In this document: positions 24,667 through 32,970 of the stretch, one piece after another
Layout: each line of letters opens with the position of its first letter
Numbering within the stretch: the first letter of the stretch is position 1
Source: Gemmatimonadota bacterium
GTDB taxonomy: Bacteria; Gemmatimonadota; Gemmatimonadetes; Gemmatimonadales; GWC2-71-9
NCBI GenBank assembly: GCA_029862925.1
Contig: JAOTWJ010000012.1
Coordinates: forward strand, 1-41,638
DNA length: 41,638 nt
Direction: 5' to 3'
Made by a program: the position numbers and the translations under genes
Notes under the pieces: generated by a model
What the model was told of the DNA's origin: nothing
What the model saw: the letters and a program-made list of their open reading frames with translations, nothing else
Databases searched by the model: none

Positions 24667-26304
24667 TCACGGCCGGCGGTACACCACCTCGCCGTGCACC
24701 ATGGTGAGGACCACGGGCACCTGATCGATCCGCTCCGGATCGATCGCCAGGATGTTCTCGCCCAGCACCACGAGGTCCGCGTACTTCCCGGGCTCGAGGG
24801 TTCCAAGGACATCGTCCAGGTAATCGGCGTAGGCGCTGTGATGCGTGTACGCGGCGAGGGCTTCCTCGACGGTGATCTTCTGACTCGGCACCCAGCCGTC
24901 GGGGTTGGCACCGTCCAGGGTGCGGCGCGTGACCGCCGCATAGATCCCGTACAGCGGATCGAGGGGCGCCACCGTCCAGTCGCTCCCGAATGTGAGGCGC
25001 ACCCCGTGATCGAGCAGATCGCGGAACGCGTACGTCGTCTCGAGGCGTTCCGGCCCGATCCGTTTTTCCGCCCAGCGGCCGTCGTCGATCGCGTGGTAGG
25101 GCTGCATGGAGGGGATCACGCCCTCGGGCCCGAAGCGCGCGATGGCCGCGCGAGTGAGGTGCTGGGCGTGCTCGATGCGGAAGCGCTGATCCGTGCGCCC
25201 GCTGGCGGCCCGGGCAGCCGCGAACACGTCGAGCAGCCAGTCATTCGCCCGATCACCGATCGCGTGCACCATGACGTGCAGCCCCGCCGAGTCGGCGGCG
25301 AGAATCTGGCGGCGCAGGGTCGCCGTGTCTTCGACCATGAGCCCGGTGGTCGCGGGCGCGTCGGCGTACGGTTGGTAGAACCAGGCGGTCGTCGAGCCGA
25401 GCGAGCCGTCGACGAACCCTTTCACGGCCCCCCAACGGAGCCGGTCGTCGCCCCGGCCGTGCCGCGCCACGTAGGTGGCGAGCCGTTCCCAGGTCGCGAT
25501 CGGCACGGCGGCGTACACCCGCAGGGGCAGCCGCCCGGCGGCCGCCGCCCGCTGGTAGGTCTCCAGGCCTTCCCAGCTCCCCATGTCCGTCACGTGCGTC
25601 ACCCCGCGGGCAACGGCATGCCGGAGGGCGGCGTCCAGGGCGCGGTCCAGGTCGGTCGGCGACGGCTCCGGAACGACCCGGAACACGAGGAGCTGGGCGG
25701 CATCCTTGAGGATCCCGGTGAGCTGGCCGTCCGCCGCTCGCACGATGGTGCCACCGGGCGGGTCGGGGGTTTGCGCCGTCACCGCCGCGAGCTCCAACGC
25801 GCGAGAGTTGGCGAGCGCCATGTGGCCATCGAGCCGGCTCACGAACACCGGCGTCTGCGGCGTCACCGAGTCGATCCACTCGCGCCGCGGCAGCTCCCCA
25901 CCCCACAGCTCGTGGTCCCACGTGCCGCCCAGGATCCACTCGTCGGGGTGCTGCCGCGCGAACTCGGCGATCCGGCGCACGAACGCCGCCGGGGTCGCCG
26001 CATCGCGCAGCTGCACGCCCGCCAACTCAAACCCGCCCGCGATGAAGTGCGTGTGGTTGTCCATCAGGCCCGGCACCACGAGGCGGCCGGCGAGCGCCAC
26101 GCGCTCCGTGGCCGGACCCGCGAGGCGCTCGATCTCGCCATCCGTCCCCACGGCCTGGATCCGGCCGTCGCGCACGGCGACGGCGGAGGCCGTCGCCCCG
26201 GTTCCCGTCCAGACGGCGCCGCCCGTGAACACCACGTCGGCCGGCTGCCCGCATCCGGTCAGCGCTACCATCGTGACCACCACCCCACGGCGTGAGCGTG
26301 ACAT
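24667..26304 (-). CDS. lipoprotein amidohydrolase (YtcJ-like, Amidohydro_3)
   Basis: A 545-residue metal-dependent hydrolase with a lipobox (ALTGC). Metal-site motifs in order: PGLMDNHTHF (HxH), the bridging-lysine region VKGFVDGSLGS, HAIGDRAND, RIEHAQHL and FGSDWTV. This is the YtcJ-like branch of the amidohydrolase superfamily, whose natural substrates are mostly unknown. The start at 26304 has a GGAGGGG site; an upstream ATG (26340) would precede the signal peptide oddly. It stands alone in its direction. Confidence 0.9.
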   Translation of the reverse strand: MSRSRRGVVVTMVALTGCGQPADVVFTGGAVWTGTGATASAVAVRDGRIQAVGTDGEIERLAGPATERVALAGRLVVPGLMDNHTHFIAGGFELAGVQLRDAATPAAFVRRIAEFARQHPDEWILGGTWDHELWGGELPRREWIDSVTPQTPVFVSRLDGHMALANSRALELAAVTAQTPDPPGGTIVRAADGQLTGILKDAAQLLVFRVVPEPSPTDLDRALDAALRHAVARGVTHVTDMGSWEGLETYQRAAAAGRLPLRVYAAVPIATWERLATYVARHGRGDDRLRWGAVKGFVDGSLGSTTAWFYQPYADAPATTGLMVEDTATLRRQILAADSAGLHVMVHAIGDRANDWLLDVFAAARAASGRTDQRFRIEHAQHLTRAAIARFGPEGVIPSMQPYHAIDDGRWAEKRIGPERLETTYAFRDLLDHGVRLTFGSDWTVAPLDPLYGIYAAVTRRTLDGANPDGWVPSQKITVEEALAAYTHHSAYADYLDDVLGTLEPGKYADLVVLGENILAIDPERIDQVPVVLTMVHGEVVYRRP

Positions 26305-26397
26305 GCTCCCCTCCCCGGGGGCGAAAGATGCCCGAGGCACGCCGGCCCCGCCACGGTGCAGACGTGGCGTTTTGCGACTGCCGGTTGTTACGAACTG

Positions 26398-26443
26398 AAA
26401 CTGATCAGGTTCTGTCGTTGATGTAAGACACGTGAGCGCTCAC
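26398..26443. promoter_or_regulatory. palindromes in the 279-base divergent region
   Basis: The AT-richer gap between the amidohydrolase and DNA polymerase III delta' genes contains a perfect 12-bp palindrome GTGAGC|GCTCAC (26432-26443) and a near-perfect one, AAACTGATCAGGTT (26398-26411, one mismatched pair). No convincing -35/-10 pair with proper spacing was found on either strand. These are candidate operators only. Confidence 0.4.
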
Positions 26444-26583
26444 TTTCATCTAGAATCGTCGCATTGACCCCTCGACACTCCAGTCGCCTGCGGTCCCGGA
26501 GTCATATTCTAACGCAATGAATTGAAACGACTTGCGGTGTTCCCACTACCACTTGCCCCTGGGACCTCCTACCTTTGTCACCG

Positions 26584-27648
26584 ATGCCTTTGACCCCCGT
26601 GTACGGGCACGAAGGCCTGCTCGCCCGGCTGGAAGCCTCGCTTGCTTCCGGCCGGTTTCCGCAGGCGGCCCTGTTCATCGGGCCGGCTGGTGCCGGCAAG
26701 CAACGTCTGGCCCTCTGGGTGGCGCAGGCGTTGCTGTGTGAACGGGGAGCCGGGCGGCCCTGCGACGAGTGTCAGGACTGTCGCCTGGCGCGGGGGCTGG
26801 GGCACCCGGACCTGCATTGGCTGGTGCCGATCCCCAGACCCAAAGGGAGCGACCCGGCCAAGCAGATCGACGAGGTCCGGGAGGCGCTGGCGGAAGTGTG
26901 GGCCGAGCGGCGGGCGCAGGGGCACTGGACGGCGCCGGACGGGGCGGCAAGCCACTCCCTCGCGTCGGTACGCTGGCTCCAGCGAGTGGTGAGCCTCACC
27001 CCCTTCCGGGCCCGGCGGAAGGTGATCATCGTGGGCGACGCCGAGCGCCTGGTAGTGCAGGAGGCCAGCCCGGAGGCAGCCAACGCGCTGCTCAAGATGC
27101 TGGAGGAGCCGCCGGCCGACACGACGGTCATCCTGACGGCGGCCGAGCCGCAGGCGCTCCTGCCGACCGTGCGCTCGCGCGTGGTCCCGCTCCGGGTGGG
27201 CGCGGTGGGGGACGACGTCGTACGCACGTTCCTGGAGCGCGAGCTGGATCCGCCGCCCAGGGGGAAAGCGTTGGAGCGGCGGGTCGTGCAGGCCGAGGGC
27301 CTGATCGGGCGGGCCGTCGCTGGGGACGAGGCTGGAACCGAAAGGGCAGCGACGCGCGCCCGGACGTTCCTCGAGGCGGTGAGCGGCGGTGCGCCCGAAT
27401 GGGCCGCTGTGGCGTTGGGCCAGGCGCCGTGGGGCGCCCGCGGCGACTTTGCGGCCATGCTGGACGCCCTGGCGATCGCGCTGCGCGAGCAGGCGGCCGC
27501 ATTGGCAACGGCGACGGACCGCGACGGGCTGAGGCGCCGGCTGGCGGCGTTACGTCGGGTAGACGAGGCCCGCGAGGGCGTCGGCACGAACGTGAACCCC
27601 CAGCTGACGTTGGCCACGCTGGCGCGGGAGTTGGAGCCGCTGGTATGA
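26584..27648 (+). CDS. holB: DNA polymerase III delta' subunit-like clamp-loader ATPase
   Basis: A 354-residue AAA+ clamp-loader protein. It has an intact P-loop GPAGAGKQ (about 36-43; in E. coli delta' this site is non-functional), the zinc-module cysteines CDECQDC and the sensor/arginine-finger region ANALLKMLEEPPADT...TVRSRV, which has SRV rather than SRC. The C-terminal half is helical and divergent. ATG 26584 is preferred to a TTG nine bases earlier. The stop overlaps moaC by four bases. It could also be annotated simply as a DnaX-like ATP-binding protein. Confidence 0.88.
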   Translation: MPLTPVYGHEGLLARLEASLASGRFPQAALFIGPAGAGKQRLALWVAQALLCERGAGRPCDECQDCRLARGLGHPDLHWLVPIPRPKGSDPAKQIDEVREALAEVWAERRAQGHWTAPDGAASHSLASVRWLQRVVSLTPFRARRKVIIVGDAERLVVQEASPEAANALLKMLEEPPADTTVILTAAEPQALLPTVRSRVVPLRVGAVGDDVVRTFLERELDPPPRGKALERRVVQAEGLIGRAVAGDEAGTERAATRARTFLEAVSGGAPEWAAVALGQAPWGARGDFAAMLDALAIALREQAAALATATDRDGLRRRLAALRRVDEAREGVGTNVNPQLTLATLARELEPLV

Positions 27649-28133
27649 CGACGCTGTCGCACCTCGATGCCGAGGGCCGGGCACGCATGGTGGATGTCAG
27701 CGGCAAGCCGGAGACGGCCCGGCGGGCCACGGCGGAGGGCACGATCATCCTCTCCCCAGCGGCCTGCGAAGGGATCCGCGCGCACGCCGGGCCCAAGGGC
27801 GAGGTGCTCGCGACGGCGGAGCTGGCCGGAGTGATGGGCGCCAAGCGCACGGCGGAGCTGATCCCGTTGTGCCACCCCATCGGGCTGGAGCACGTCGAGG
27901 TACGCGCGATGCTGGATGACACCCTGCCCGGCGTGCGCGTCCGGGCCACGGCCCGCGCGATGGGCCGCACGGGGGTCGAGATGGAGGCGCTGACCGCTGC
28001 CGCGGTGGCGCTGCTCACGGTCTACGACATGGTCAAGGCTGCGGGCCCCGAGTTCCGGATCGGCGACATCGTGCTCGTCGAGAAGTCCGGCGGGAAACAC
28101 GGAGACTGGAAACGGAGTGAGACGGATGGATAG
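27645..28133 (+). CDS. moaC: cyclic pyranopterin monophosphate synthase MoaC
   Basis: A 162-residue enzyme of molybdenum-cofactor synthesis that, after MoaA, forms cPMP. Motifs: LSHLDAEGRARMVDVSGK (3-18), PLCHPIGLEHVEV, GVEMEALTAAAVALLTVYDMVKA with the catalytic Asp and Lys, and the GGKHG C-terminal segment. It is coupled to the clamp-loader gene by ATGA and overlaps the transglycosylase gene start by eight bases. No other moa or mob gene lies in the window. Confidence 0.96.
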   Translation: MTTLSHLDAEGRARMVDVSGKPETARRATAEGTIILSPAACEGIRAHAGPKGEVLATAELAGVMGAKRTAELIPLCHPIGLEHVEVRAMLDDTLPGVRVRATARAMGRTGVEMEALTAAAVALLTVYDMVKAAGPEFRIGDIVLVEKSGGKHGDWKRSETDG

Positions 28134-28806
28134 ATCGAACGGACCGCACGGGCACACCACGCAGCGTCTGATGCTGCGGGGGCTGGGCCTGTTTGCGGTG
28201 CTGGTCGCCACGGGGGCGGCCCTGAGCGCGTTGCCGCACGGCGCACGCGCCAGTCGGGATACCGCACCCTACACCGGGACCGTGGCCGAATTCGGCCGCC
28301 TCCGGACGTCGCTGGACGCGGTCACCGGGGAGGCCGAGCTCTATCGCCTCGAGCTGGAGCGCACGCAGAACATCATCGAGCTGTCAGCCGCGTTTCAGGT
28401 GCCCGCGGACCTCGCCACGACCGTCTACGACGAGGCACTGCGGGCCGGGCTCGAGCCGAGGCTGGCCTTCGAGATCGTGCGCATCGAGAGCCGGTTCAAC
28501 CCCAACGCCGTGAGCGGCGCGGGCGCCATCGGTCTGGTGCAGGTGATGCCCCGCACCGCGCTGTTCTACGATTCCACGGTCACGCGGGAGCGGCTGCTCG
28601 ATCCGGTCACCAACCTGCGCATCGGGTTCCGGTTCTTCCGGGATTTGCTGCGGCGCTACGACGGAGATCTCCGGCTCGCGCTGCTGGCCTACAATCGGGG
28701 GCCGGGACGGGTGGGGGATCTGTTGGCGCAGGGGCGCGATCCGTCCAACGGGTACGCGCAGCAGGTGCTGATGGGGTATAAGGTGCGCGGGCCGCAGCCG
28801 CAGTAA
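28126..28806 (+). CDS. SLT-domain lytic murein transglycosylase
   Basis: A 226-residue protein with an N-terminal signal-anchor (LGLFAVLVATGAALSALPHGARA) and a soluble lytic transglycosylase domain. Catalytic Glu121 lies in FEIVRIESRFNPNAVSGAGAIGLVQVMP, and the AYNRGPGRV motif follows. It cleaves peptidoglycan glycan strands. A short helical region (about 55-90) precedes the catalytic domain. ATG 28126 was chosen over GTG 28117; both share the GGAG site. It converges on a MltD-like gene with a three-base gap, so two cell-wall hydrolases sit tail to tail. Confidence 0.9.
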   Translation: MDRSNGPHGHTTQRLMLRGLGLFAVLVATGAALSALPHGARASRDTAPYTGTVAEFGRLRTSLDAVTGEAELYRLELERTQNIIELSAAFQVPADLATTVYDEALRAGLEPRLAFEIVRIESRFNPNAVSGAGAIGLVQVMPRTALFYDSTVTRERLLDPVTNLRIGFRFFRDLLRRYDGDLRLALLAYNRGPGRVGDLLAQGRDPSNGYAQQVLMGYKVRGPQPQ

Positions 28807-28809
28807 ACG

Positions 28810-30393
28810 CTACGGCGCGCCGACGCGCAGCCGCTGGCCGACCTTCAGGACGTCGTCCTGGAGGTCGTTCCATTTCCGGAGGTCGCCGACGCCAACGCCA
28901 TACCGGCGGGAGATGGCCCACAGCGAATCCCCGGCCCGCACGGTGTAGACGCGACGTGCGCTCACCGCCGCGGAGGCGACCACGGGCTTCGGCACCCGGC
29001 CGCTGGCCGTCTCCCGCCGGGCAGCCGAACTGAGGGGCACCGTCAGCCGCTGCCCGATCCGGAGCCGGGTCGGCTTGACGCCGGGATTGGCGGCGATCAG
29101 CAGCGACGTCGCGATCCCGTAGCGCTGGCCGATCCCGGAGAGGGTCTCGCCCTTCGCCACCCGATGCTCGAGGAACGACACCCGCTCGTTGGCCGGCAGC
29201 TCGGCCCAGCGCTGAGCGACCAGCGGCCCCAGACCTGCCGGGATCCGCACGATCGCCTCCCGCTTGGGCGGGGTCACCCCGCGGACGAAGTGCGGGTTGA
29301 GCTCCACCAGCGCGCGCACCGTCGTGTCGGCCAGCCGGGCGAGGACGTCGAGGCCGGTGGCATCGGTCACGCGCACCTCGTCGAACACGAGCGGCTCCAG
29401 CGCCACGATGCTATCGAACCCGTAGCGTCCCGGATCTTTGGCGATGAGCGCCGCGGCGATGAGTTTGGGCACGTAGTCCCGGGTTTCACGCCGCAAGTAG
29501 CGCTTGTCGGAGAGGGCAAAGAACGTCGAGTCACTGGCGCCCTCGGCGCCCGTCCGCAGCCGGCGCAGCCCACGGGTCACGCGTCCAGGGCCGGCATTGT
29601 ACGCCGCCGCCGCCAGGTACCACGACCCGAACGCCCCGTTGAGGTCCGCGAGATGGCGCGCCGCGGCGTCCGTCGCTTTGAACGGGTCGCGCCGCTCATC
29701 CAGCCAAACATCCTGCATCAGTCCGTAGCGCCGCCCGGTGCCCGCGATGAACTGCCACATGCCGACCGCATGCGCCCAGGAAACGGCCGTGTTGGAGTAA
29801 CCGCTCTCGATCAGCGCGAGGTACACCATGTCCTCGGGCACGCCGTACTGCCGCAGGCGTTCCCGGATCATGCCCTCGTAGCGGGGCAGCCGGGTGAGCC
29901 AGATGGCGAACCGGTCGCGCGCCTCGCCCAGGAAGAAATCGACGTAATACTGCACTCGAGCGTGGTTGGCGAACGATTCCACGTCGATGTCGTAGGTGGG
30001 TCCGGTGGCGCTCGCCGTGCCTCCGCGGGAGCCGAACAACCGAGCGGTCTCGTCGGTCACGTCGCCCGTCGACACCGCGGCATCGGCCGGGTTCGCTCCC
30101 CGCACGGGGCCGGTCCGGCCGAAGTTCCCGAATTCGAGCGCCGCGAGGGCCTCGAGGGCCGCGAGATCGGCGGCGGAGTCTTCCGGCGAGCTCTCGAGCC
30201 CCGGCACCCCCATCAGGGCGCCCAGGCCCGAGTCGGTGCGCGACGCGAGCGCGATGGAGTCGGCGGCCCGTCCGTCTCCCGCCACCGGCGCCACGGCCGC
30301 GGGCGGGTGGGCGGGCGCGCAGGCCGCCGCAGCCAGCAACAGCCCGCCCGCCATTTGCCGCAATGCCCGCTGCTTGCGCCCTTGCACCCTCAT
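28810..30393 (-). CDS. MltD-like lytic transglycosylase with LysM repeats
   Basis: A 527-residue lipoprotein-like murein hydrolase (signal GGLLLAAAAC, Cys at 25). A low-complexity linker (about 26-135) is followed by the SLT domain with catalytic Glu in LALIESGYSNTAVSWAHAVGMWQF and the AAYNAGPGRV motif. Two LysM peptidoglycan-binding modules close the protein: HRVAKGETLSGIGQRYGI (about 409-455) and YTVRAGDSLWAISRRYGV (about 480-525). Its ATG overlaps the stop of the upstream 149-aa gene, so it is the last gene of a four-gene minus-strand unit. Confidence 0.93.
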   Translation of the reverse strand: MRVQGRKQRALRQMAGGLLLAAAACAPAHPPAAVAPVAGDGRAADSIALASRTDSGLGALMGVPGLESSPEDSAADLAALEALAALEFGNFGRTGPVRGANPADAAVSTGDVTDETARLFGSRGGTASATGPTYDIDVESFANHARVQYYVDFFLGEARDRFAIWLTRLPRYEGMIRERLRQYGVPEDMVYLALIESGYSNTAVSWAHAVGMWQFIAGTGRRYGLMQDVWLDERRDPFKATDAAARHLADLNGAFGSWYLAAAAYNAGPGRVTRGLRRLRTGAEGASDSTFFALSDKRYLRRETRDYVPKLIAAALIAKDPGRYGFDSIVALEPLVFDEVRVTDATGLDVLARLADTTVRALVELNPHFVRGVTPPKREAIVRIPAGLGPLVAQRWAELPANERVSFLEHRVAKGETLSGIGQRYGIATSLLIAANPGVKPTRLRIGQRLTVPLSSAARRETASGRVPKPVVASAAVSARRVYTVRAGDSLWAISRRYGVGVGDLRKWNDLQDDVLKVGQRLRVGAP

Positions 30394-30839
30394 GCGACCT
30401 CCCGCCGGAACATGTTCCCCAGCAGCCGGTTGGTCGCGTTGAGGACCGCGACCGCCGCGCCCCGGGCGGTATCATGATTCGCAAGGAACGAGCCAACGAG
30501 GCGATGCGTGGTGTCGTCCCCCTTGGACACCACTGAGACGATGAGCACGATCGTGTCGAACGCCCGGACGGCCTTGACCCCGAGCAGCTCGAACGCCACG
30601 CGCTGGCGCACGGACTGCTCGATGGCTCGGAGCGTGGCCTCGGCCGCGCAGCGCAACTCCCCGGTGTCGGACGCGACGCCCTCCGCCGTCCCGACCCACC
30701 GTTCGCCGGGGCCCAGCTCGAGCGTCACCTCGGCCCGGCACCGCCCGCTGGGCAGCCGGTCGAAACTGAAACCGACGAACCGCAGCCGTTCCCGGCGCAG
30801 GCCGGTCAGGGACTCGACCGGCGGAACCTCAGGCGTCAT
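30390..30839 (-). CDS. 149-residue hypothetical protein (LeuA regulatory-domain-like fold suggested)
   Basis: No family is recognised with certainty. The layout of strands and helices (VTLELGPGERWVGTAEGV, CAAEATLRAIEQSV, FDTIVLIVSVV, a Gly/Asp-rich turn, then AAVAVLNATNRLL) is reminiscent of the allosteric C-terminal domain of 2-isopropylmalate synthase, but no substrate residues can be named. It is translationally coupled to the MltD-like gene (ATGA) and follows the 84-aa gene by three bases, so it probably serves the same cell-envelope process. Confidence 0.7.
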   Translation of the reverse strand: MTPEVPPVESLTGLRRERLRFVGFSFDRLPSGRCRAEVTLELGPGERWVGTAEGVASDTGELRCAAEATLRAIEQSVRQRVAFELLGVKAVRAFDTIVLIVSVVSKGDDTTHRLVGSFLANHDTARGAAVAVLNATNRLLGNMFRREVA

Positions 30840-30842
30840 CGG

Positions 30843-31097
30843 TCAGTCCGCTCCGCCGAACTCGACTTCGAGCTGGTTCGTGGCGGCTTCCTCGGGGCTC
30901 CGCAGGAGGTCGGCGTCGAGCCGCGGCCGGCCGGCCTCATCCGCCGAGACCGTGATCAGCAGCACCTGCCCGTCGTCGAGCCCGAGCTTGAGCTGCCGGC
31001 AGTCGGACCGCAGCACGATGTCCTGGACCTGGCGATCGCGCAGGTGGCCCACCGCATCGGCAATCCGGCGGAGGTCATAGACGGAAGCGAGCGACAC
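30843..31097 (-). CDS. 84-residue hypothetical protein
   Basis: A small soluble protein (SLASVYDLRRIADAVGHL, CRQLKLGLDDGQVLLITVS, acidic tail EEAATNQLEVEFGGAD). No family recognised. The GTG at 31097 follows a GGGGG purine stretch, 22 bases after the stop of the upstream 80-aa gene. Codon third positions are strongly G/C as in the neighbours. The upstream frame continues open but as shadow of the next gene. Confidence 0.68.
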   Translation of the reverse strand: MSLASVYDLRRIADAVGHLRDRQVQDIVLRSDCRQLKLGLDDGQVLLITVSADEAGRPRLDADLLRSPEEAATNQLEVEFGGAD

Positions 31098-31119
31098 CGG
31101 GACCCCCGTTGGCGGGGAG

Positions 31120-31362
31120 CTAGGACAGGTGCTGGCTGAGGAGTTCCTGCAGCGCCTCGTCGGGAATGCGCTCGGCTTGCAGGAACAGCGACGACTTGGA
31201 GGACGACTCCAGCGGGAACGACGCCCAGAACGAGCGCCGCGGACCCTGGGCGGAGTTCCGGAAGGAGAGCATGAGCTGCCACGTCGCCTGGTTCGCCCGG
31301 CGCTCCGCAGCCGGATGGACATGCCAGACCTCACCCTCTCGCGACAGGATTCTCCAGGCCAT
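31120..31362 (-). CDS. 80-residue hypothetical protein
   Basis: A small protein with an aromatic N-terminal half (MAWRILSREGEVWHVHPAA, ATWQLMLSFRN, SFWASFPLE) and a charged C-terminus (AERIPDEALQELLSQHL). No family recognised. The ATG at 31362 has GAGGAG at optimal distance, the strongest reason for calling it. It heads a unit of 80-aa, 84-aa, 149-aa and MltD-like genes. The two short genes look like partners of the envelope enzyme but nothing shows their role. Confidence 0.7.
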   Translation of the reverse strand: MAWRILSREGEVWHVHPAAERRANQATWQLMLSFRNSAQGPRRSFWASFPLESSSKSSLFLQAERIPDEALQELLSQHLS

Positions 31363-31407
31363 GCGGTCGCTCCTCACAACGACGTCTGAATTGGCGGCGG
31401 GCCGTGA

Positions 31408-31436
31408 AAGATGGGCCGGATCGATGACACGGTCAA
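31408..31436 (-). promoter_or_regulatory. weak candidate promoter for the 80-aa/MltD unit
   Basis: On the minus strand TTGACC (31436-31431) and CATCTT (31413-31408) are 17 bases apart, about 50 bases before the 80-aa gene. The -35 is good; the -10 is poor (three of six). The 211 bases between this gene and the Tat peptide gene otherwise hold only a small hairpin GTGAC-4-GTCAC at 31540-31553. Confidence 0.3.
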
Positions 31437-31573
31437 GAGACGCGAGAGCCCGAGCGACCGGTCGTCTCCACCGTCTCTCCGCATCGCAGGCGGCATGCGC
31501 CGCCACCGCCCAATATCGGGCGTCGGCACGTCGGGGAGTGTGACTGGTGTCACCCGCTACCGGTGCGGAGCGG

Positions 31574-31819
31574 TCATCTCCCGGGGGGCTTCTGGTTCCA
31601 GGGCGCGTTGGGGTCCGCCGACTGCCGCCGCTGCTGCTGCTGGGAGGCCCCGGCGGCCTCGGTCGTGTCGCAATGCGGGTTCTGCGGGCATTTCTTGCTG
31701 GCGCTCTCCCCCTGACCCAGGAGGTGCCGCGGCGCGGCGAGGGAGGCCACGACGGGCGCCGTGTACACGAGGCCGGCGGCCAGCGTCTTCAAGAAGCTGC
31801 GGCGATCGTCCCTCGTCAT
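31574..31819 (-). CDS. 81-residue twin-arginine signal peptide, possible modified-peptide precursor
   Basis: A small protein opening with a Tat signal: RRSFLK at residues 6-11, hydrophobic core TLAAGLVYTAPVVASLAAP, then a hydrophilic remainder. The mature part is only about 45 residues, with two cysteines (KKCPQNPHC), a QQQQRR run and a Pro/Asn-rich end (DPNAPWNQKPPGR). Such a short mature region is unlikely to be an enzyme. Its ATG overlaps the methyltransferase stop (ATGA), making it the last gene of the HPrK-like/NTPase/PqqD/methyltransferase operon. It could be the operon's substrate; this is inference. Confidence 0.72.
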   Translation of the reverse strand: MTRDDRRSFLKTLAAGLVYTAPVVASLAAPRHLLGQGESASKKCPQNPHCDTTEAAGASQQQQRRQSADPNAPWNQKPPGR

Positions 31820-32970
31820 GGACCGTCCTCCCGGCGTGCCGGCGTGGCGGTGCGGTTCCGGAGCGTCTCGCCCACGAGACGGAGCGCCTCGTCGGGGGTC
31901 AACTCAGGATAGGACGCGCGGAGCCCTGCTGCAATACTGGCAACCGTGCGCCGGCCATCCGTGAGGTGGAGCACGACGGCCTCGATCTGCGTGCGCCGCG
32001 ACAAGTGCGGGGTCCCCTCCGGGGAAACGGCCGCCAGGTCCGCTAGGGCCGCGGGCACCGAGGCAAACTCGTGTCCGCGCCGCTCGGCCGTGCCCGCCGT
32101 GACGGTCCAGCCGAGCCACCCCGGCGCTCCGCCCGCCAACACGTCCGGCCCCACGTCGGCGATCAGCCGCGCCCCCGCGGCCACCGGGAGGGGCGGATCA
32201 CAGGGAAGGAAGAGGTGCCCCCACGATCCGGGGTCCGCGCCCGGGCCGTTGGACAGCGTGATGCCCTCCGCCAGCTCGAGATCGAACCAGTACGCGAGCC
32301 CGTGCACCGCCGTGTCCCGTTCCAGGGTCCACACCGCCCGCCCCCGCAGCGCAGCCACGTTCGTCGGCGTGGCAAACTGCAGCTCCGCAAGCGGCGCCGG
32401 TAGCGCCGCCAGGGCGTCGGGCGGGATCGCCACCTGGAGCGGCGCGTTGACGACGTACTCGCGCACGCAGTCCCAGCGAATGCCGTACGCCTGCTCCGAC
32501 GGTCCGAACGGGGCGATCTCCGTGTGGAGGCTCTCGGACGATACGGGCGCCACCCAGAACCTTGCCGCCGCGGGGACGAAGCGGCATGCGGGCGCGGCGT
32601 AACGGGCGTGCAGGTGAGCCAGCAGATGAAACACGCGCGTGTCCAGCAGGCGCGACGGGAAGTCCTCGAACACGACCACGTCGGCCGGCTCGGGCAGCTG
32701 CACGTCGGGCAGCCAGCCGCGGATCCACTCGATCCGGTCCGCATAGTCGTTGCGGCGGGCCACGCTCTTGGCGACGTGCACGATCGGGTCGCCGTCCACG
32801 GCCCAGACGCGGCTCGCGCCCGCGTCGGCGGCGAAGAACGCGAACGTCCCGACCCCCGTGCCGATTTCCAGCACCCGGTCGCCGGGACGGACCACGCGGC
32901 GCAGCGCGGCGCGAAACGCCTCGATGCGGGTCTGCTGGGTGAGGAGGTTCCGGTAGTATTTCGCGCTCAC
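31816..32970 (-). CDS. PRMT-like class I methyltransferase fused to a C-terminal PqqD-like domain
   Basis: A 384-residue protein. The N-terminal half is a SAM-dependent methyltransferase with motif I VLEIGTGVGTFAF (about 33-45), a following acidic AVDGDP, and DVVVFEDFPSRLLD, which resembles the catalytic Glu loop region of protein arginine methyltransferases. A beta-rich middle follows. The last about 70 residues (HLSRRTQIEAVVLHL, DGRRTVASIAAGLRA, TPDEALRLVGETLRN) look like the PqqD-type winged helix that binds peptide leaders. The GTG at 32970 overlaps the separate pqqD-like stop (GTGA). It likely modifies a small peptide or protein. Confidence 0.83.
   Translation of the reverse strand: MSAKYYRNLLTQQTRIEAFRAALRRVVRPGDRVLEIGTGVGTFAFFAADAGASRVWAVDGDPIVHVAKSVARRNDYADRIEWIRGWLPDVQLPEPADVVVFEDFPSRLLDTRVFHLLAHLHARYAAPACRFVPAAARFWVAPVSSESLHTEIAPFGPSEQAYGIRWDCVREYVVNAPLQVAIPPDALAALPAPLAELQFATPTNVAALRGRAVWTLERDTAVHGLAYWFDLELAEGITLSNGPGADPGSWGHLFLPCDPPLPVAAGARLIADVGPDVLAGGAPGWLGWTVTAGTAERRGHEFASVPAALADLAAVSPEGTPHLSRRTQIEAVVLHLTDGRRTVASIAAGLRASYPELTPDEALRLVGETLRNRTATPARREDGP

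Noticed and set aside
24694-26295. 533-residue frame antisense to the amidohydrolase
   Set aside because: Shadow frame of a well-supported gene; His/Arg/Gly-rich without motifs.
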